Part shown: piece by piece, positions 26,132-35,207 of the stretch
Layout of the letters: each line of letters starts with the position of its first letter
Position numbering within the stretch: the stretch's first letter is position 1
Assembly (NCBI RefSeq): GCF_042726155.1
Contig: NZ_JBHXHV010000001.1
Coordinates: 434,001-498,000 of the forward strand
Length of the DNA: 64,000 nucleotides
Reading direction: 5' to 3'
Origin: Leucobacter sp042726155
GTDB taxonomy: Bacteria; Actinomycetota; Actinomycetes; Actinomycetales; Microbacteriaceae
Notes under the pieces: generated by a model
The model's database searches: none
The model's input: the letters and a program-made list of their open reading frames with translations, nothing else
Told to the model about the DNA's origin: nothing
Program-made: the position numbers and the translations under genes

Positions 26132-26803
26132 CTATGCCCGTGGCGGCGCGCCAGTGTGGACACTGTCTGGAGTATGCGGCCTCGAATCGAGAACGAGATC
26201 CCCAGCTAACCAAGACGGGAGTAGCGGCAGGATGGCGGAAGTAAACTCCCGCTTGTCACGCCCCGCTGGTTGTGCCAGCCACCCCAACATCGCGTGCAGG
26301 ATGCCTCCGGCGATGTAGTCGCTGATCGTCCTGAGCGTGCTCGATGGCAAATCAGGCTGTTCTTCGCGGATGACGTTATCGAGGTTACCCGCAACCTGTG
26401 CGCTCAAGTGTTCGTGCAGCCGTTCTTCGGCCGAGGTCGATGGTCGACTCAAAAGGAAGTCGCGGTTGCGCTCCAACGCCTCCAAAAGCTCCGTGAGTGC
26501 TTGTACGGTCAATGTAGAGCGGGGGCTGGACGAGCCCCTCCGGCGTTGAAGGTCTCGTCTGCTGATCTCGTCGATGATCCCGTCCATGACGAAGACGAAT
26601 ACGTCGTCTACGGCGGAGAAGTGAACGTAGAACGTGCTTCGACCGATGCCCGCCTGATCGCAGAGACCCGCGACAGTGGGGAACGTGCCTTGCTCGAGCA
26701 GCTCCTCGAGTGCCTCGACGATCTTCCGTCTCGTGGCGGCGGCGCGGGGGTCCATCGTGACGGCTCGCTCTTGTCGGCGCGTTGCTTGCTTCGAATCCGT
26801 CAT
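26132..26803 (-). CDS. TetR/AcrR-family regulator
   Basis: A 223-residue regulator with an N-terminal TetR helix-turn-helix (about residues 22-70; FPTVAGLCDQAGIGRSTFYVHF) and a C-terminal ligand domain of the TetR_C type. It is divergent from an alcohol dehydrogenase, and a palindrome in the 148-bp gap is a probable shared operator, so it likely controls that enzyme. GC content looks lower by eye than in most of the window. Alternative starts at the internal Met (MDPRAAATRRK, residue 17) are possible. Confidence 0.85.
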   Translation of the reverse strand: MTDSKQATRRQERAVTMDPRAAATRRKIVEALEELLEQGTFPTVAGLCDQAGIGRSTFYVHFSAVDDVFVFVMDGIIDEISRRDLQRRRGSSSPRSTLTVQALTELLEALERNRDFLLSRPSTSAEERLHEHLSAQVAGNLDNVIREEQPDLPSSTLRTISDYIAGGILHAMLGWLAQPAGRDKREFTSAILPLLPSWLAGDLVLDSRPHTPDSVHTGAPPRA

Positions 26804-26829
26804 GACTCAATCATGCCCTGAAAGACTTT

Positions 26830-26845
26830 ATAGCCAACTGTCTAT
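26830..26845. promoter_or_regulatory. TetR operator candidate
   Basis: ATAGCCA-AC-TGTCTAT is a 16-bp palindrome with one mismatch, 26 bp upstream of the TetR start and in the TetR/dehydrogenase divergent region. Confidence 0.5.
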
Positions 26846-26951
26846 GAACGGGAGTAGCCTCTTACGTGCGCGCAACGTTGCTGGTTGCTGATCCTTCGGT
26901 CTGCGGCGATCGCGTGTGATTACATCAACATCAACGTGCGAAGGAGCACCA

Positions 26952-28034
26952 ATGAAGGCAGCAGTAGTCCGTAAATTTGGCGGAGGGTTCCACACGGAAG
27001 AGGTGACCCTCGCCGACCCGGTGGGTCGTGAAGTCCTCATCCAGGTCAAGGCGTCTGGCCTGTGCCACAGCGACGAGCTCGCCCAGTCCACGAACCTGGG
27101 ATTCGATGTCCCAGTAGTGTTCGGCCATGAGGTTGCCGGCATCGTTACGGCCATCGGAGACGGGGTTGGAGACATCGTCGTGGGCGACCACGTCGTGGGA
27201 TGCCTGGTTCAGTACTGCGGAGCCTGCCTCCAGTGCCTTACCGGTAATGTCAACCTTTGCCTCCACCCCGAGGCCACGGTCCGTGACCACCGCATCACCG
27301 ACAGTGAAGGGCAGCCGCTCAACCAGGGCATGGGCCTCGGTGGGTTCGCAGAATACGCCCTCATCCATGAGAACCAGCTCGCGAAGGTGCCCGACGCGAT
27401 GCCATTCCCGCAGGCCGCTCTTCTCGGTTGTGGCGTTGTCACGGGCGCCGGGGCGGTCATGAACACTGCCAACGTGCAGCCGGGGCAAACTGTGGCCATC
27501 ATCGGCACCGGTGGCGTGGGGACCAATGCGATTAGCGGTGCCGTCATTGCCGGCGCAAGCAAGATCATCGCAATCGATGTTGCCGACGACAAGCTCGCCA
27601 ACGCGCGTCAATTCGGAGCGACCGACACCGTGAACTCTCGCGAGGTCGATGCCGTCCAAGCCGTCAAAGACGCCACCGGCGGCCTTGGCGCCGACTTTGT
27701 CTTTGACTTCGTTGGTGCTCGCGGTGTCACCCGTTCCGGGTTCGACATGCTGGCCCAGGGCGGGGGCCTATATCTCATTGGTGTGCTCGATCCCGCCAAC
27801 AGTATCGAAGTGTCCTCCTTCGAGCTCCTCGGCGGACGCAAGCGCATTGAGGGTGTGTACATGGGTTCGACGAACCCAAAACGCGACATCCCAATGATCG
27901 CGGAACTCTATCTGCAGGGCCGTTACAAGCTCGATGAACTGGTTTCGAAAGAGATCTCACTCGATGAGATCCCAGAGGGATACGCATCTCTGAGCGATCC
28001 CAAGATTAACCGCGTGGTCATTACCTCGTTCTAA
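26952..28034 (+). CDS. Zinc-dependent alcohol dehydrogenase
   Basis: A 360-residue medium-chain dehydrogenase. Catalytic zinc ligands are in GLCHSDE and GHEVAGIV; the structural zinc loop is CGACLQCLTGNVNLC with four cysteines at the usual spacing. The cofactor fold GTGGVGTNAISG is followed by IAIDVADDK, whose Asp favours NAD(H). It resembles the class III/NDMA-dependent group of actinobacterial enzymes. The start is the ATG at 26952 behind GAAGGAG. It is paired with the divergent TetR gene; the alcohol or aldehyde substrate is unknown. Confidence 0.88.
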   Translation: MKAAVVRKFGGGFHTEEVTLADPVGREVLIQVKASGLCHSDELAQSTNLGFDVPVVFGHEVAGIVTAIGDGVGDIVVGDHVVGCLVQYCGACLQCLTGNVNLCLHPEATVRDHRITDSEGQPLNQGMGLGGFAEYALIHENQLAKVPDAMPFPQAALLGCGVVTGAGAVMNTANVQPGQTVAIIGTGGVGTNAISGAVIAGASKIIAIDVADDKLANARQFGATDTVNSREVDAVQAVKDATGGLGADFVFDFVGARGVTRSGFDMLAQGGGLYLIGVLDPANSIEVSSFELLGGRKRIEGVYMGSTNPKRDIPMIAELYLQGRYKLDELVSKEISLDEIPEGYASLSDPKINRVVITSF

Positions 28035-28042
28035 CGAGGACG

Positions 28043-28082
28043 GTCGGCGCCCCGATGTCTCGAGTGCGTTTTGGGCGCCGAC
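28043..28082 (+). terminator. Hairpin terminator after the dehydrogenase
   Basis: GTCGGCGCCC (28043-28052) pairs perfectly with GGGCGCCGAC (28073-28082) around a 20-nt loop that ends in TTTT. Confidence 0.65.
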
Positions 28083-28085
28083 TTG

Positions 28086-28125
28086 CGGGAAGCTGGAGCG
28101 GTCGGAGGCGGTGCTGGAAGCGTAG
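28086..28125 (+). pseudogene. Remnant 3' end of the thiamine-binding-type gene
   Basis: In frame this stretch reads GKLERSEAVLEA and a TAG stop. It matches the GKLERLE end region of the gene at 25630-25947 with 17 identical bases, and it has no start codon of its own. It is best read as the native gene end, cut off when the TetR/dehydrogenase segment arrived. Confidence 0.55.
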
Positions 28126-28139
28126 TTTCTGGCGGGTAG

Positions 28140-29054
28140 CTACCCCTGACCGCTGCAGTAGGCCGATAGGCGCTCCTCGCCAGCGGTCAGGGTCTCGTCC
28201 CAAACGGTGAACGCTGCATCGGCATCTGCGATGTAGGCATCGAGCTCTTCCGGGGGAAGCCGCTTCGCTTCCTCCTCCGTGAGCAGAGTTGTGACCGTGT
28301 CGTCGTAGTACGTCTCGTACGCGTCGTACATGCGTGCCAAATCCGCATACGCCTCGGGATCAGTCACCTGCGCGAGCGCCGCTTTCAGCTGCACAAGCCC
28401 GTCGCCCGCTTGGTGTTGAGCGGCAGCCACGTCACCGCTCGCCGCGATGCTGGAGGCGTCGCTAAACACCACTCCCGCGTCGACCCAGTCGCCGTTGGCG
28501 ATTTCGCACGCCTGTGCTGCGGTTTGGCCGCTCTGCATCACACCGCATAGATCGTAACGCTGCACGTCTGCATCAGACATCTGCTGCTCAAAAGCGGTTT
28601 TCTGCTCCCCCAGAATGACCAGGAGATTCGCGGGATCCTCAAGATTGACGACGTACCCTTCCGGAACGTCGCCCATGCCGGGCCAAATGGTGTCAGCGTA
28701 CTGCTGATGCGCACTGATCGACGCGTCGAGAGCCGTTCGCAGCTCGGGAGCTTCGACACGGTCCGCGATGTTTTGCAAGGAGGCAATCACAGCCTGATGT
28801 TCCGTGCGCTTCTGCGCGAAATCCTTGCTCTGCGTATCGGCTTCGAGTTCCACCCAAGGATCAAGAGCGAATCCCCATTCGGAGTTCACCGTCTCGCATG
28901 CGTCGTCAAGGCTCTGCTCCGCAGGCGATGTGTGAGCCGGAGCGGATGCGGTGTCGTCGCCGGCAGACGGGATCAGCGCCGCGCATCCCGCTGTGCTCAC
29001 CGTCAACGCGATAGCCAACGCGACCATCCCGGAGCGTCTGGTGAAGCTTCGCAT
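28140..29054 (-). CDS. Hypothetical lipoprotein
   Basis: A 304-residue protein from the ATG at 29054 (AGGGAGA ribosome site). The signal peptide ends in a lipobox, TVSTAGCAALIP, so it should be attached to the membrane outer face. The mature part is acidic and mostly helical by composition, with no recognised domain. It contains several cysteines (for example DLCGVMQSG, QACEIANGDW, AYCSGQG) that could form disulfides. A second lipoprotein of similar size lies at 31690. Function unknown. Confidence 0.75.
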   Translation of the reverse strand: MRSFTRRSGMVALAIALTVSTAGCAALIPSAGDDTASAPAHTSPAEQSLDDACETVNSEWGFALDPWVELEADTQSKDFAQKRTEHQAVIASLQNIADRVEAPELRTALDASISAHQQYADTIWPGMGDVPEGYVVNLEDPANLLVILGEQKTAFEQQMSDADVQRYDLCGVMQSGQTAAQACEIANGDWVDAGVVFSDASSIAASGDVAAAQHQAGDGLVQLKAALAQVTDPEAYADLARMYDAYETYYDDTVTTLLTEEEAKRLPPEELDAYIADADAAFTVWDETLTAGEERLSAYCSGQG

Positions 29055-29195
29055 GCTGTCTCCCTGCTGGTCGCCGATATCACCGTCTTTCAGTGTAAGT
29101 GGACGTGCCCTGGCTGCGTCCATCATCAAGATCATGACGAGGGACTCAGGAACGAGGGGTGCCCGCCCGCCGTCAGAAAACGTGTGCGCAGCTGG

Positions 29196-30032
29196 TCACG
29201 TGGTCGCGCCAGTGTTCGCCCACTCCAGCGTCGACATCTTCGTCTCGATTGCTTCCAAGCCGACGTGCTTGCATCCAACCATGGTGAGCCTGCGGAGCAG
29301 CGGAAGATCGTTGATGGCAGCGATGCCGGCGATCTTCGCGCAGTATTGGATGTTCAGGATCTCGAGTCGCTGAAGCGCCGCCAGCTCTGAGATGTCGCCC
29401 AGGGACGTGAGGTTCTTCAATCGCAGGGCCTCCAGCTGAGGCAGCGCGCTGATCCCGGTGATCGATGTGAGCGCGCGTGAGTTCAGCAGCCCGAGCCGGC
29501 GGAGGTCGGCTGGTTCGAGGAGTGCGAACACGTCCTCATCAAAGGGGCCCCGCAATAGGTTCAGCTCTTCCAACGGAAGTTCGAGCGCCTGACGGACGTT
29601 CTTTAGGGACTTCTGCGGGGAGAACGACAGCTCCCGAAGCTTGGGGAAGTGCTCGTTCTTGAACCGGAAGGGGTCGTCAACGTAGAGGGTTTTCAGATTT
29701 GGCACCACCACATCCGGCCACACCAGAGTTCGTTCCCCCACGTGCACGGAGAGCCTTTCTAAGCTCTCGGGCAGGTCGCCCTGCCGCAATTGGGTGACGA
29801 TAGTGGGGAGTACACGTCCCGGTCCGATGCTGAGGGCCTTCAACTCAGTCATTGCGGTAACGACTTCGGGAAGCCGGTCGATGGGCCCGTCGAGCGGAGA
29901 CCACAGGTGCACATCGGCGACACGGGAAAGATGCTCTGCGTCGTAGGGCTGATCGTAGAAGATGAGGTCTCTGCCTGGCACGTCGAACTGCTCCCGATGT
30001 CTGCTGTGCAGCACCATCGTCTTGCTACTCAT
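29196..30032 (-). CDS. Leucine-rich-repeat protein
   Basis: A 278-residue protein without a signal peptide. From about residue 60 it has irregular leucine-rich repeats: LKALSIGPG, LERLSVHVG, LKTLYVDDP, LRELSFSPQ, LEELNLLRG, LRRLGLLNS, LEALRLKNL, LEILNIQYC and LRRLTMVGC, about 22-25 residues each. Such solenoids bind other proteins. It is divergent from the propeller-like gene at 30163 with a 130-bp gap, and both may be intracellular. Partner and role are unknown. Confidence 0.75.
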   Translation of the reverse strand: MSSKTMVLHSRHREQFDVPGRDLIFYDQPYDAEHLSRVADVHLWSPLDGPIDRLPEVVTAMTELKALSIGPGRVLPTIVTQLRQGDLPESLERLSVHVGERTLVWPDVVVPNLKTLYVDDPFRFKNEHFPKLRELSFSPQKSLKNVRQALELPLEELNLLRGPFDEDVFALLEPADLRRLGLLNSRALTSITGISALPQLEALRLKNLTSLGDISELAALQRLEILNIQYCAKIAGIAAINDLPLLRRLTMVGCKHVGLEAIETKMSTLEWANTGATT

Positions 30033-30162
30033 AACGCCCTCGTCCGTTCTCTACTGGCGCCGAAGCCTCGACACGTCTCTTCGGCTTTCAGATTATCGGT
30101 GGCGTGCACTCGCGGTCTGCCCGTCCTATCTCGGTAGCCTGGTTTCCGTGGAATCTCAGCGA

Positions 30163-31674
30163 ATGGACGCGTCTGTGACACCTCGGGATCTTCGAGTTCC
30201 GGTCCCCGAAGATGCTCCGCATCATTTCGCCACGGCAACTGTCGTTCTTGGCGGGAGAGTGCTGCTCACCTCCTGGGTGGAGGGCCGCGCGAGCTACCGG
30301 CTCGGAATCCTCGACCTGCGCACCGGGCAGTGGCGGGTGATGGCGGGATTGCGCGGAACGCTCCGAGACGCGCTCGCGTTTGCGGACGACCGGGCTCTGC
30401 TACTCACCGACCATGCGCTGACCGAAATCGACCTGGCAACACACACGATTACTCGCCAACTGACGTCGAAGATCGGGAGGTACAACACGTATCTCCGCCG
30501 CGTAGACCGCGAAGACCGCGAAGACGGCGAAGACGGCGATGTCGTGGCCGTGGGGAGCGCCAACGCCGCTATGGAGACGCTCGTGTCTCTGGACGCGCTG
30601 ACCGTCGCGAGGCGCCGCCGGCGAGGTCCTTTGGCTTCGGCGCTGCTGTCGACCGGCGCAACCCGTGCGGGCGCTGCACGCGTACTGGCCTCGCGGGAGG
30701 CGTTCGCGATCATTGCCACGGAGACGCGAGAGTCTGCCCCTCAACGCCTCCTCGTGCTGACGTCAGACGGTTACTCGGAGACGGTCTCCGTCGACTTCCC
30801 CAGCGGACTACACAGTGCGCACTGGGTAGCTGACGGCGCTCTCGCCGCGGGGACAGACATTGGGCAGGCGCGTACTCTCACCGTCATCCCGGCAGTGATC
30901 TCGAGCATCGCCGACTCAAATGGGATGACACTGGATGATCTGGTGTCTGCGGCGAATGAATCCGCCGCGAAAATACTGGACGCGCGCGCCCGCCGAAACC
31001 CGCCGCGCACGGTCTATCGTGATCTTCGGCTCGAGCCGGGTGAAGAGATAGCCGACGTCACGGCCCGTCGGGTCACTCTGGAGAATTGCGTCGCTGGCCG
31101 CGCTGCCGACAGACACGAGCGTCCCCGGATCACTCGCGTGCACCTCACCGACCTCGAGCTGCAAAACAGCTCCCTCAACGGCGCCGTCCTCGAGGACGTC
31201 ACCGTCGACGGGTTGCGCTGCCCCGGGAGTTCAGGGTTTTTCTTCGGTTGCGAGCTCCACCGCGTCACCCTCACAGGACGCGTGCACGGACTCATCCTCA
31301 ACCCCACCCTGGACGCCCTCGATCATGCGACCAGTGCCCGTTACGCACAGTGGCACCGCGAGCGGATGGACGATCCGGGATGGATGCTCGACCTCACCGA
31401 AGCGACCGGCAATATTACGATCCGCGGCTACCCGTCTCGGTTCATCCGCCGCAACCCGAACCTTCAGGCGGTAGTCACCGCGGAAGCTCTGCGCACACAC
31501 GATTGGCGTGCGGTCGACGCGGGTCGCTCTTCGCTTCGAGTGTCTCTCCAGGAACTCGCCCGCTCCGACTGGGGAGACGCGACCCTGATCGCTGACCCGC
31601 ACGGCCCTCGTGCCAACGATGATCTTCGCTACATCGAACGACTCCGGCACGAAGGAATTGCTCTGCCGGACTAA
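30163..31674 (+). CDS. Hypothetical protein, propeller-like N-terminus and pentapeptide-like C-terminus
   Basis: A 503-residue protein if the ATG at 30163 is used; a GTG at 30148 is an alternative. No signal peptide or membrane helix is seen. Residues 25-250 contain repeated strand patterns (VLLTSWVEG, LGILDLRTGQW, LTEIDLATHTI, LVSLDAL, LLVLTSDGY) that suggest a beta-propeller. Residues 290-400 (RVTLENCVAG, RVHLTDLELQNSSLNGAVLE, CELHRVTLTGRV) resemble pentapeptide-type beta-helix strands. A 9-bp repeat at about 30504-30540 encodes REDREDGEDGD. I cannot assign a function. Confidence 0.65.
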   Translation: MDASVTPRDLRVPVPEDAPHHFATATVVLGGRVLLTSWVEGRASYRLGILDLRTGQWRVMAGLRGTLRDALAFADDRALLLTDHALTEIDLATHTITRQLTSKIGRYNTYLRRVDREDREDGEDGDVVAVGSANAAMETLVSLDALTVARRRRRGPLASALLSTGATRAGAARVLASREAFAIIATETRESAPQRLLVLTSDGYSETVSVDFPSGLHSAHWVADGALAAGTDIGQARTLTVIPAVISSIADSNGMTLDDLVSAANESAAKILDARARRNPPRTVYRDLRLEPGEEIADVTARRVTLENCVAGRAADRHERPRITRVHLTDLELQNSSLNGAVLEDVTVDGLRCPGSSGFFFGCELHRVTLTGRVHGLILNPTLDALDHATSARYAQWHRERMDDPGWMLDLTEATGNITIRGYPSRFIRRNPNLQAVVTAEALRTHDWRAVDAGRSSLRVSLQELARSDWGDATLIADPHGPRANDDLRYIERLRHEGIALPD

Positions 31675-31689
31675 GCCTTCAGCCGGTGG

Positions 31690-32475
31690 CTACTCCATAC
31701 CCTCGAGCAACTCGGAGAGTTCGTTGGGTGTGGCTCCCGAAGCTTTCGCGAGTTCTCCGAAGCGAGCATCCACGGCAGCTTGTTCGGCGTCGTCCGCATT
31801 CGTGAACAGCGAAATGTATTCCGCATCGCCGCCGGTTTCTTCGACCGACTGCACGCGGATGAGCCAGCAGGTTGCATCTGGAGTGAAGCCCTCATGGACT
31901 TCCCACGCGAGTGCGAGCGCAGCGATGCAGACGTTGTTGGCGAGGAGAAGATCCGCGGCCGTCGCGTCATCTTTCACGACCGCTAGCTCAAACAGGTCGG
32001 CCATCGTGTGGGTGGGTGAAATCTTCTTGTCGTTCGAGAGGAACTCGTCTGCAGCCTCGCGGTGCTCCTCGCACAAGAACCGCGCAGCGAGCCACGTCAT
32101 CGCGGGGTCTTTCAGCTCTGATGCGCTGGCTGCGTCATCTGCCCGCGTGCAGGCATCGAGTCCCATCTCCACCACAGTTTCTCGCGTCGTTGTGTCAGCT
32201 TCATCCCACGCGGCGAGTTCTATCGTGGTCCAAGACGACGTGGGGTCAAGGCTTGCGACCATCGGGACCGCGAGTATCACGTTGTCGAAGAACTGCTGCT
32301 GCGCTGCTGGGTCTTCCCTGTTATCTGCAGTGCTGGGTGCGGCCGGCGCGTTCGAAGAACTATCGTCCGCTAAGAAGCTCGGCACCAATCCACATCCGGT
32401 CAACAACACGGAACCGGTAATCGCGGCGCAGGCCGCCAGCGCTGACCATGTCCGTCGTGATTGTGATCTTGACAC
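31690..32475 (-). CDS. Hypothetical lipoprotein
   Basis: A 261-residue protein. The GTG at 32475 is chosen because GAGGAGA lies six bases upstream; a longer ATG frame to 32532 has no ribosome site. The signal peptide ends in GSVLLTGCGLV, a clear lipobox. The mature protein is acidic and helical by composition, with three further cysteines in the middle third. No domain is recognised. It is convergent with the propeller-like gene and sits downstream of the LuxR-type regulator. Confidence 0.72.
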   Translation of the reverse strand: MSRSQSRRTWSALAACAAITGSVLLTGCGLVPSFLADDSSSNAPAAPSTADNREDPAAQQQFFDNVILAVPMVASLDPTSSWTTIELAAWDEADTTTRETVVEMGLDACTRADDAASASELKDPAMTWLAARFLCEEHREAADEFLSNDKKISPTHTMADLFELAVVKDDATAADLLLANNVCIAALALAWEVHEGFTPDATCWLIRVQSVEETGGDAEYISLFTNADDAEQAAVDARFGELAKASGATPNELSELLEGME

Positions 32476-32627
32476 TGCAACTCTCCTCGTTCTGTGCCCA
32501 GGGATGCCCGGGACGCCGTCGAAGGTGTACACGCACGCTCGCCCGTGTGCAAGACAAATCGTACCTCGTGGGCGCGTCCGTTGAGGTCGCGAGAGCGCTC
32601 GAGCAGATGGTCGCCGAGCGTTACCCC

Positions 32628-35207
32628 TCAGTAGACATCGCTGAGCGCCGCACTGATTTCGCGTCGGCTGCTGACGTCGAGTTTTCGCATGACGCGGTGC
32701 AGGTGGGTTTCGACCGTTCTGACGCTCAGTACGAGCTGGTTAGCGATCTCTTGATTCGAGAGCCCCTCAGCTGCGAGCTCCGCAACCTCGCGTTCTCTGT
32801 CAGTCAGCGTGACCGCGTTGATGGAGAAGCGTGAGACATCGATTCGTCGTGAGGCGTGCTGGTGCCGAATCTCCGCCAGTCGTGATTCGGCCCTTTCAGC
32901 GAGAGCGGACGCCGATTGGCGTTCACCCAGGGAGATTACGGTCTGGTACGCACGCATCGAGAGCCCGATCCTGCCCAGCGAATGGAGCTTGTCAGCGGCG
33001 CGCATCGTCTGCTCCATGTCTTCGGCGTAGGCGGCGGAGTAGTAGTCGGCCTGGGCCTGGAAGATGACCGGCACGTCGGCATTGTCGAGCCGCTGCTGAA
33101 CCTGTTCCAGTCGATCCTTCGAGGGTGCGATCTCCAGTGCCGAGAGAAAGCACGACAGCGCTGAGAACCGGGCCCCCCGGCCCCACAGGGACACCGCCGC
33201 ATCCCAGAAGATCTGCGCGCCCTGCTCGGGGAGGCCGTTGAAAACCGCGTACTGGGCTGTCGCCCAGGCCCTCGTCTGCCCCGGCAGGGCGCCGTCTGGC
33301 GTGTGGAGTCGGTCGATCTCCGCGATCAGGCGCTCGCCCGTCGACATCTGACCCTGACGGAACGCCGCGAGCGCGCCGGTCGACAACAGTGCGAGCTGGT
33401 TTCCGGCGGGAAACGGAGTGGGGTCACCCGCAGAGAAGATCGTCTCGACGAGCTCATCGAGTCCGTCCATGTCGCCCGAGTACACGTGGCACAGCAGCGC
33501 CGCGGCACCGAAGGTTCGCACGCCCTCAATGTCCAGGTAGCCGTGAGACTCGTCGAGGCCGCGCGAAAGCAACTCGAGCGCCTTGTCGCAGCGCCCGGTG
33601 CCAAGCAGGTTGATCGCCTGCAAGACCCGAGACATGGTCGTGAGTGGACCGAGCCCCTCCAGAACTCCCAGCACGCGCTGCGCGTCCCGCAGTCTTCCCG
33701 CACTCGTGAGTACCAAAAGCTGGGTCTGCAGCAGGGTGGTCTTCACGGGAAGCGGAAGTTCGTCAGATACCTCGAGGGTTGTCGCGAAGTCGTCCGGGCA
33801 GCCTTCCAAACTCACGCTGATCTCTACCGAGGTGGCGTCTAAGATCCTGGCGTACACGCCTAGGGGTCGCTTGGATTCAGCGAGGTAGTTGTGAGCCGCC
33901 TCGACGCTGTGCTCGACGTAGGCCATCCACTTGGCCTTCAAGGCATGGAAGCCAGCCTGCTCTGCGAGGTCTTCGGAACCGAGATCAGTCTTCGCGAACA
34001 CGCGCTGCACGGTCGCTACGACCGTGGGCGTAAGGGTGTGACTCAATGCCTCGACATAGCGAATGGCATTCGACGGCGTGGGCGACGACTCCCACTCAGA
34101 TGCCGTGACGATTCGGAGGGCGCGTGCCCGTTCGTGCAGCAGCCGCACAAACAGTGCTTCGCGTTCAGGAGTGAGTTCCGGCTGGTACAGCCGCTCGGAG
34201 AGAATCGCGGCAGCCGATTCGGCGGTCCCGAGCCGATTCACGATGAGCTCGGTGAGTCGTACCCGACGCGCATTCAACGGTTCATGACGAAAGAACTCAA
34301 CGAGTAGCGGCGGAATCACCGCAATGAGTTGCGACTTTCCGCTCTCAATAAATGAAATCATCGAGCGTTCTTCGAGAAGTTCCAGGGTTCCCCAGTCCAC
34401 GAGCTTACGAACTGTCTCGAGCGTGGCGAGACCCGCAATCGCGATGATCTCAAGCGCATCCCGAGCTTCTGAATCGAGATTTTCCAGGTAGCCCTCGAGC
34501 ACCGCGCGCAGCCCAGGGCTCCACATGTCTCGAGCGGCAACCCACTCGCCGCTCCGAAGTACGAGTTGCCCCTCACGGGAAGTGGCATCGACCAGGTTCA
34601 CTGCGAGCCCGATATTGCCGCCCGACTTGGCATAGATGCGACTCATGGTGCTCGACTCGACGGGCGCATCGAGGTACTCGGCGAGCGCACGCTCCATATC
34701 TTCAAACCCCAGTGGGGTCATGTCTATGACGTAGGAGGGTTCGAGGGTGGATGCATCAAGGCCGGTGGGGGTGTGTCGTGCGCGAAGCCCCTGAAGCCTC
34801 GAGAGCACGATCGCAACGCCGTCCCGGCGGCGAAGCGACTCGGCTACGCCCCACGATGATTCGTCGAGGTCGTCCCAATCGTCAAGAAACAGCACCGACT
34901 TCGCCTGATTGAGCTTGGTATGCAGGGCTGCGGCAGTCTCGTGGAGGGTGCCACTCGGCCGAGCCCCTCCGCCGATACCCGCGAGGTGCAGTGCCGCCAG
35001 GGGATGCTGTCGCAAAGACGCGATTCCCTGAACGGTGACGACCGTCCAATCGCTGTCAATGAGCTTTTTCTTGAGTGCGCCGAGGAAAGCGGTACGGCCG
35101 CTCCCGCGCCCGCCGACGACATCCACACTGATACCTGCCTGAACGAGGTCGACCGCTCGAGCCAGGGTTTCTCTTCGTCCAACTAGCATCGGCGCCCGCT
35201 TTCTCAC
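32628..35207 (-). CDS. Large LuxR-family ATP-binding (LAL-type) transcriptional regulator
   Basis: An 859-residue protein with an N-terminal STAND-like ATPase domain, a long helical (TPR-like) middle, and a C-terminal LuxR helix-turn-helix LTDREREVAELAAEGLSNQEIA at about residues 795-855. The P-loop reads GGRGSGRT, with Arg where Lys is expected; the Walker B is SVLFLDDWDD. The Met at 35189 (MLVGRRE) is a possible alternative start. The gene is divergent from the secreted beta-helix protein gene with a 630-bp gap, so it may regulate the surface locus. That link is inference. Confidence 0.85.
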   Translation of the reverse strand: MRKRAPMLVGRRETLARAVDLVQAGISVDVVGGRGSGRTAFLGALKKKLIDSDWTVVTVQGIASLRQHPLAALHLAGIGGGARPSGTLHETAAALHTKLNQAKSVLFLDDWDDLDESSWGVAESLRRRDGVAIVLSRLQGLRARHTPTGLDASTLEPSYVIDMTPLGFEDMERALAEYLDAPVESSTMSRIYAKSGGNIGLAVNLVDATSREGQLVLRSGEWVAARDMWSPGLRAVLEGYLENLDSEARDALEIIAIAGLATLETVRKLVDWGTLELLEERSMISFIESGKSQLIAVIPPLLVEFFRHEPLNARRVRLTELIVNRLGTAESAAAILSERLYQPELTPEREALFVRLLHERARALRIVTASEWESSPTPSNAIRYVEALSHTLTPTVVATVQRVFAKTDLGSEDLAEQAGFHALKAKWMAYVEHSVEAAHNYLAESKRPLGVYARILDATSVEISVSLEGCPDDFATTLEVSDELPLPVKTTLLQTQLLVLTSAGRLRDAQRVLGVLEGLGPLTTMSRVLQAINLLGTGRCDKALELLSRGLDESHGYLDIEGVRTFGAAALLCHVYSGDMDGLDELVETIFSAGDPTPFPAGNQLALLSTGALAAFRQGQMSTGERLIAEIDRLHTPDGALPGQTRAWATAQYAVFNGLPEQGAQIFWDAAVSLWGRGARFSALSCFLSALEIAPSKDRLEQVQQRLDNADVPVIFQAQADYYSAAYAEDMEQTMRAADKLHSLGRIGLSMRAYQTVISLGERQSASALAERAESRLAEIRHQHASRRIDVSRFSINAVTLTDREREVAELAAEGLSNQEIANQLVLSVRTVETHLHRVMRKLDVSSRREISAALSDVY

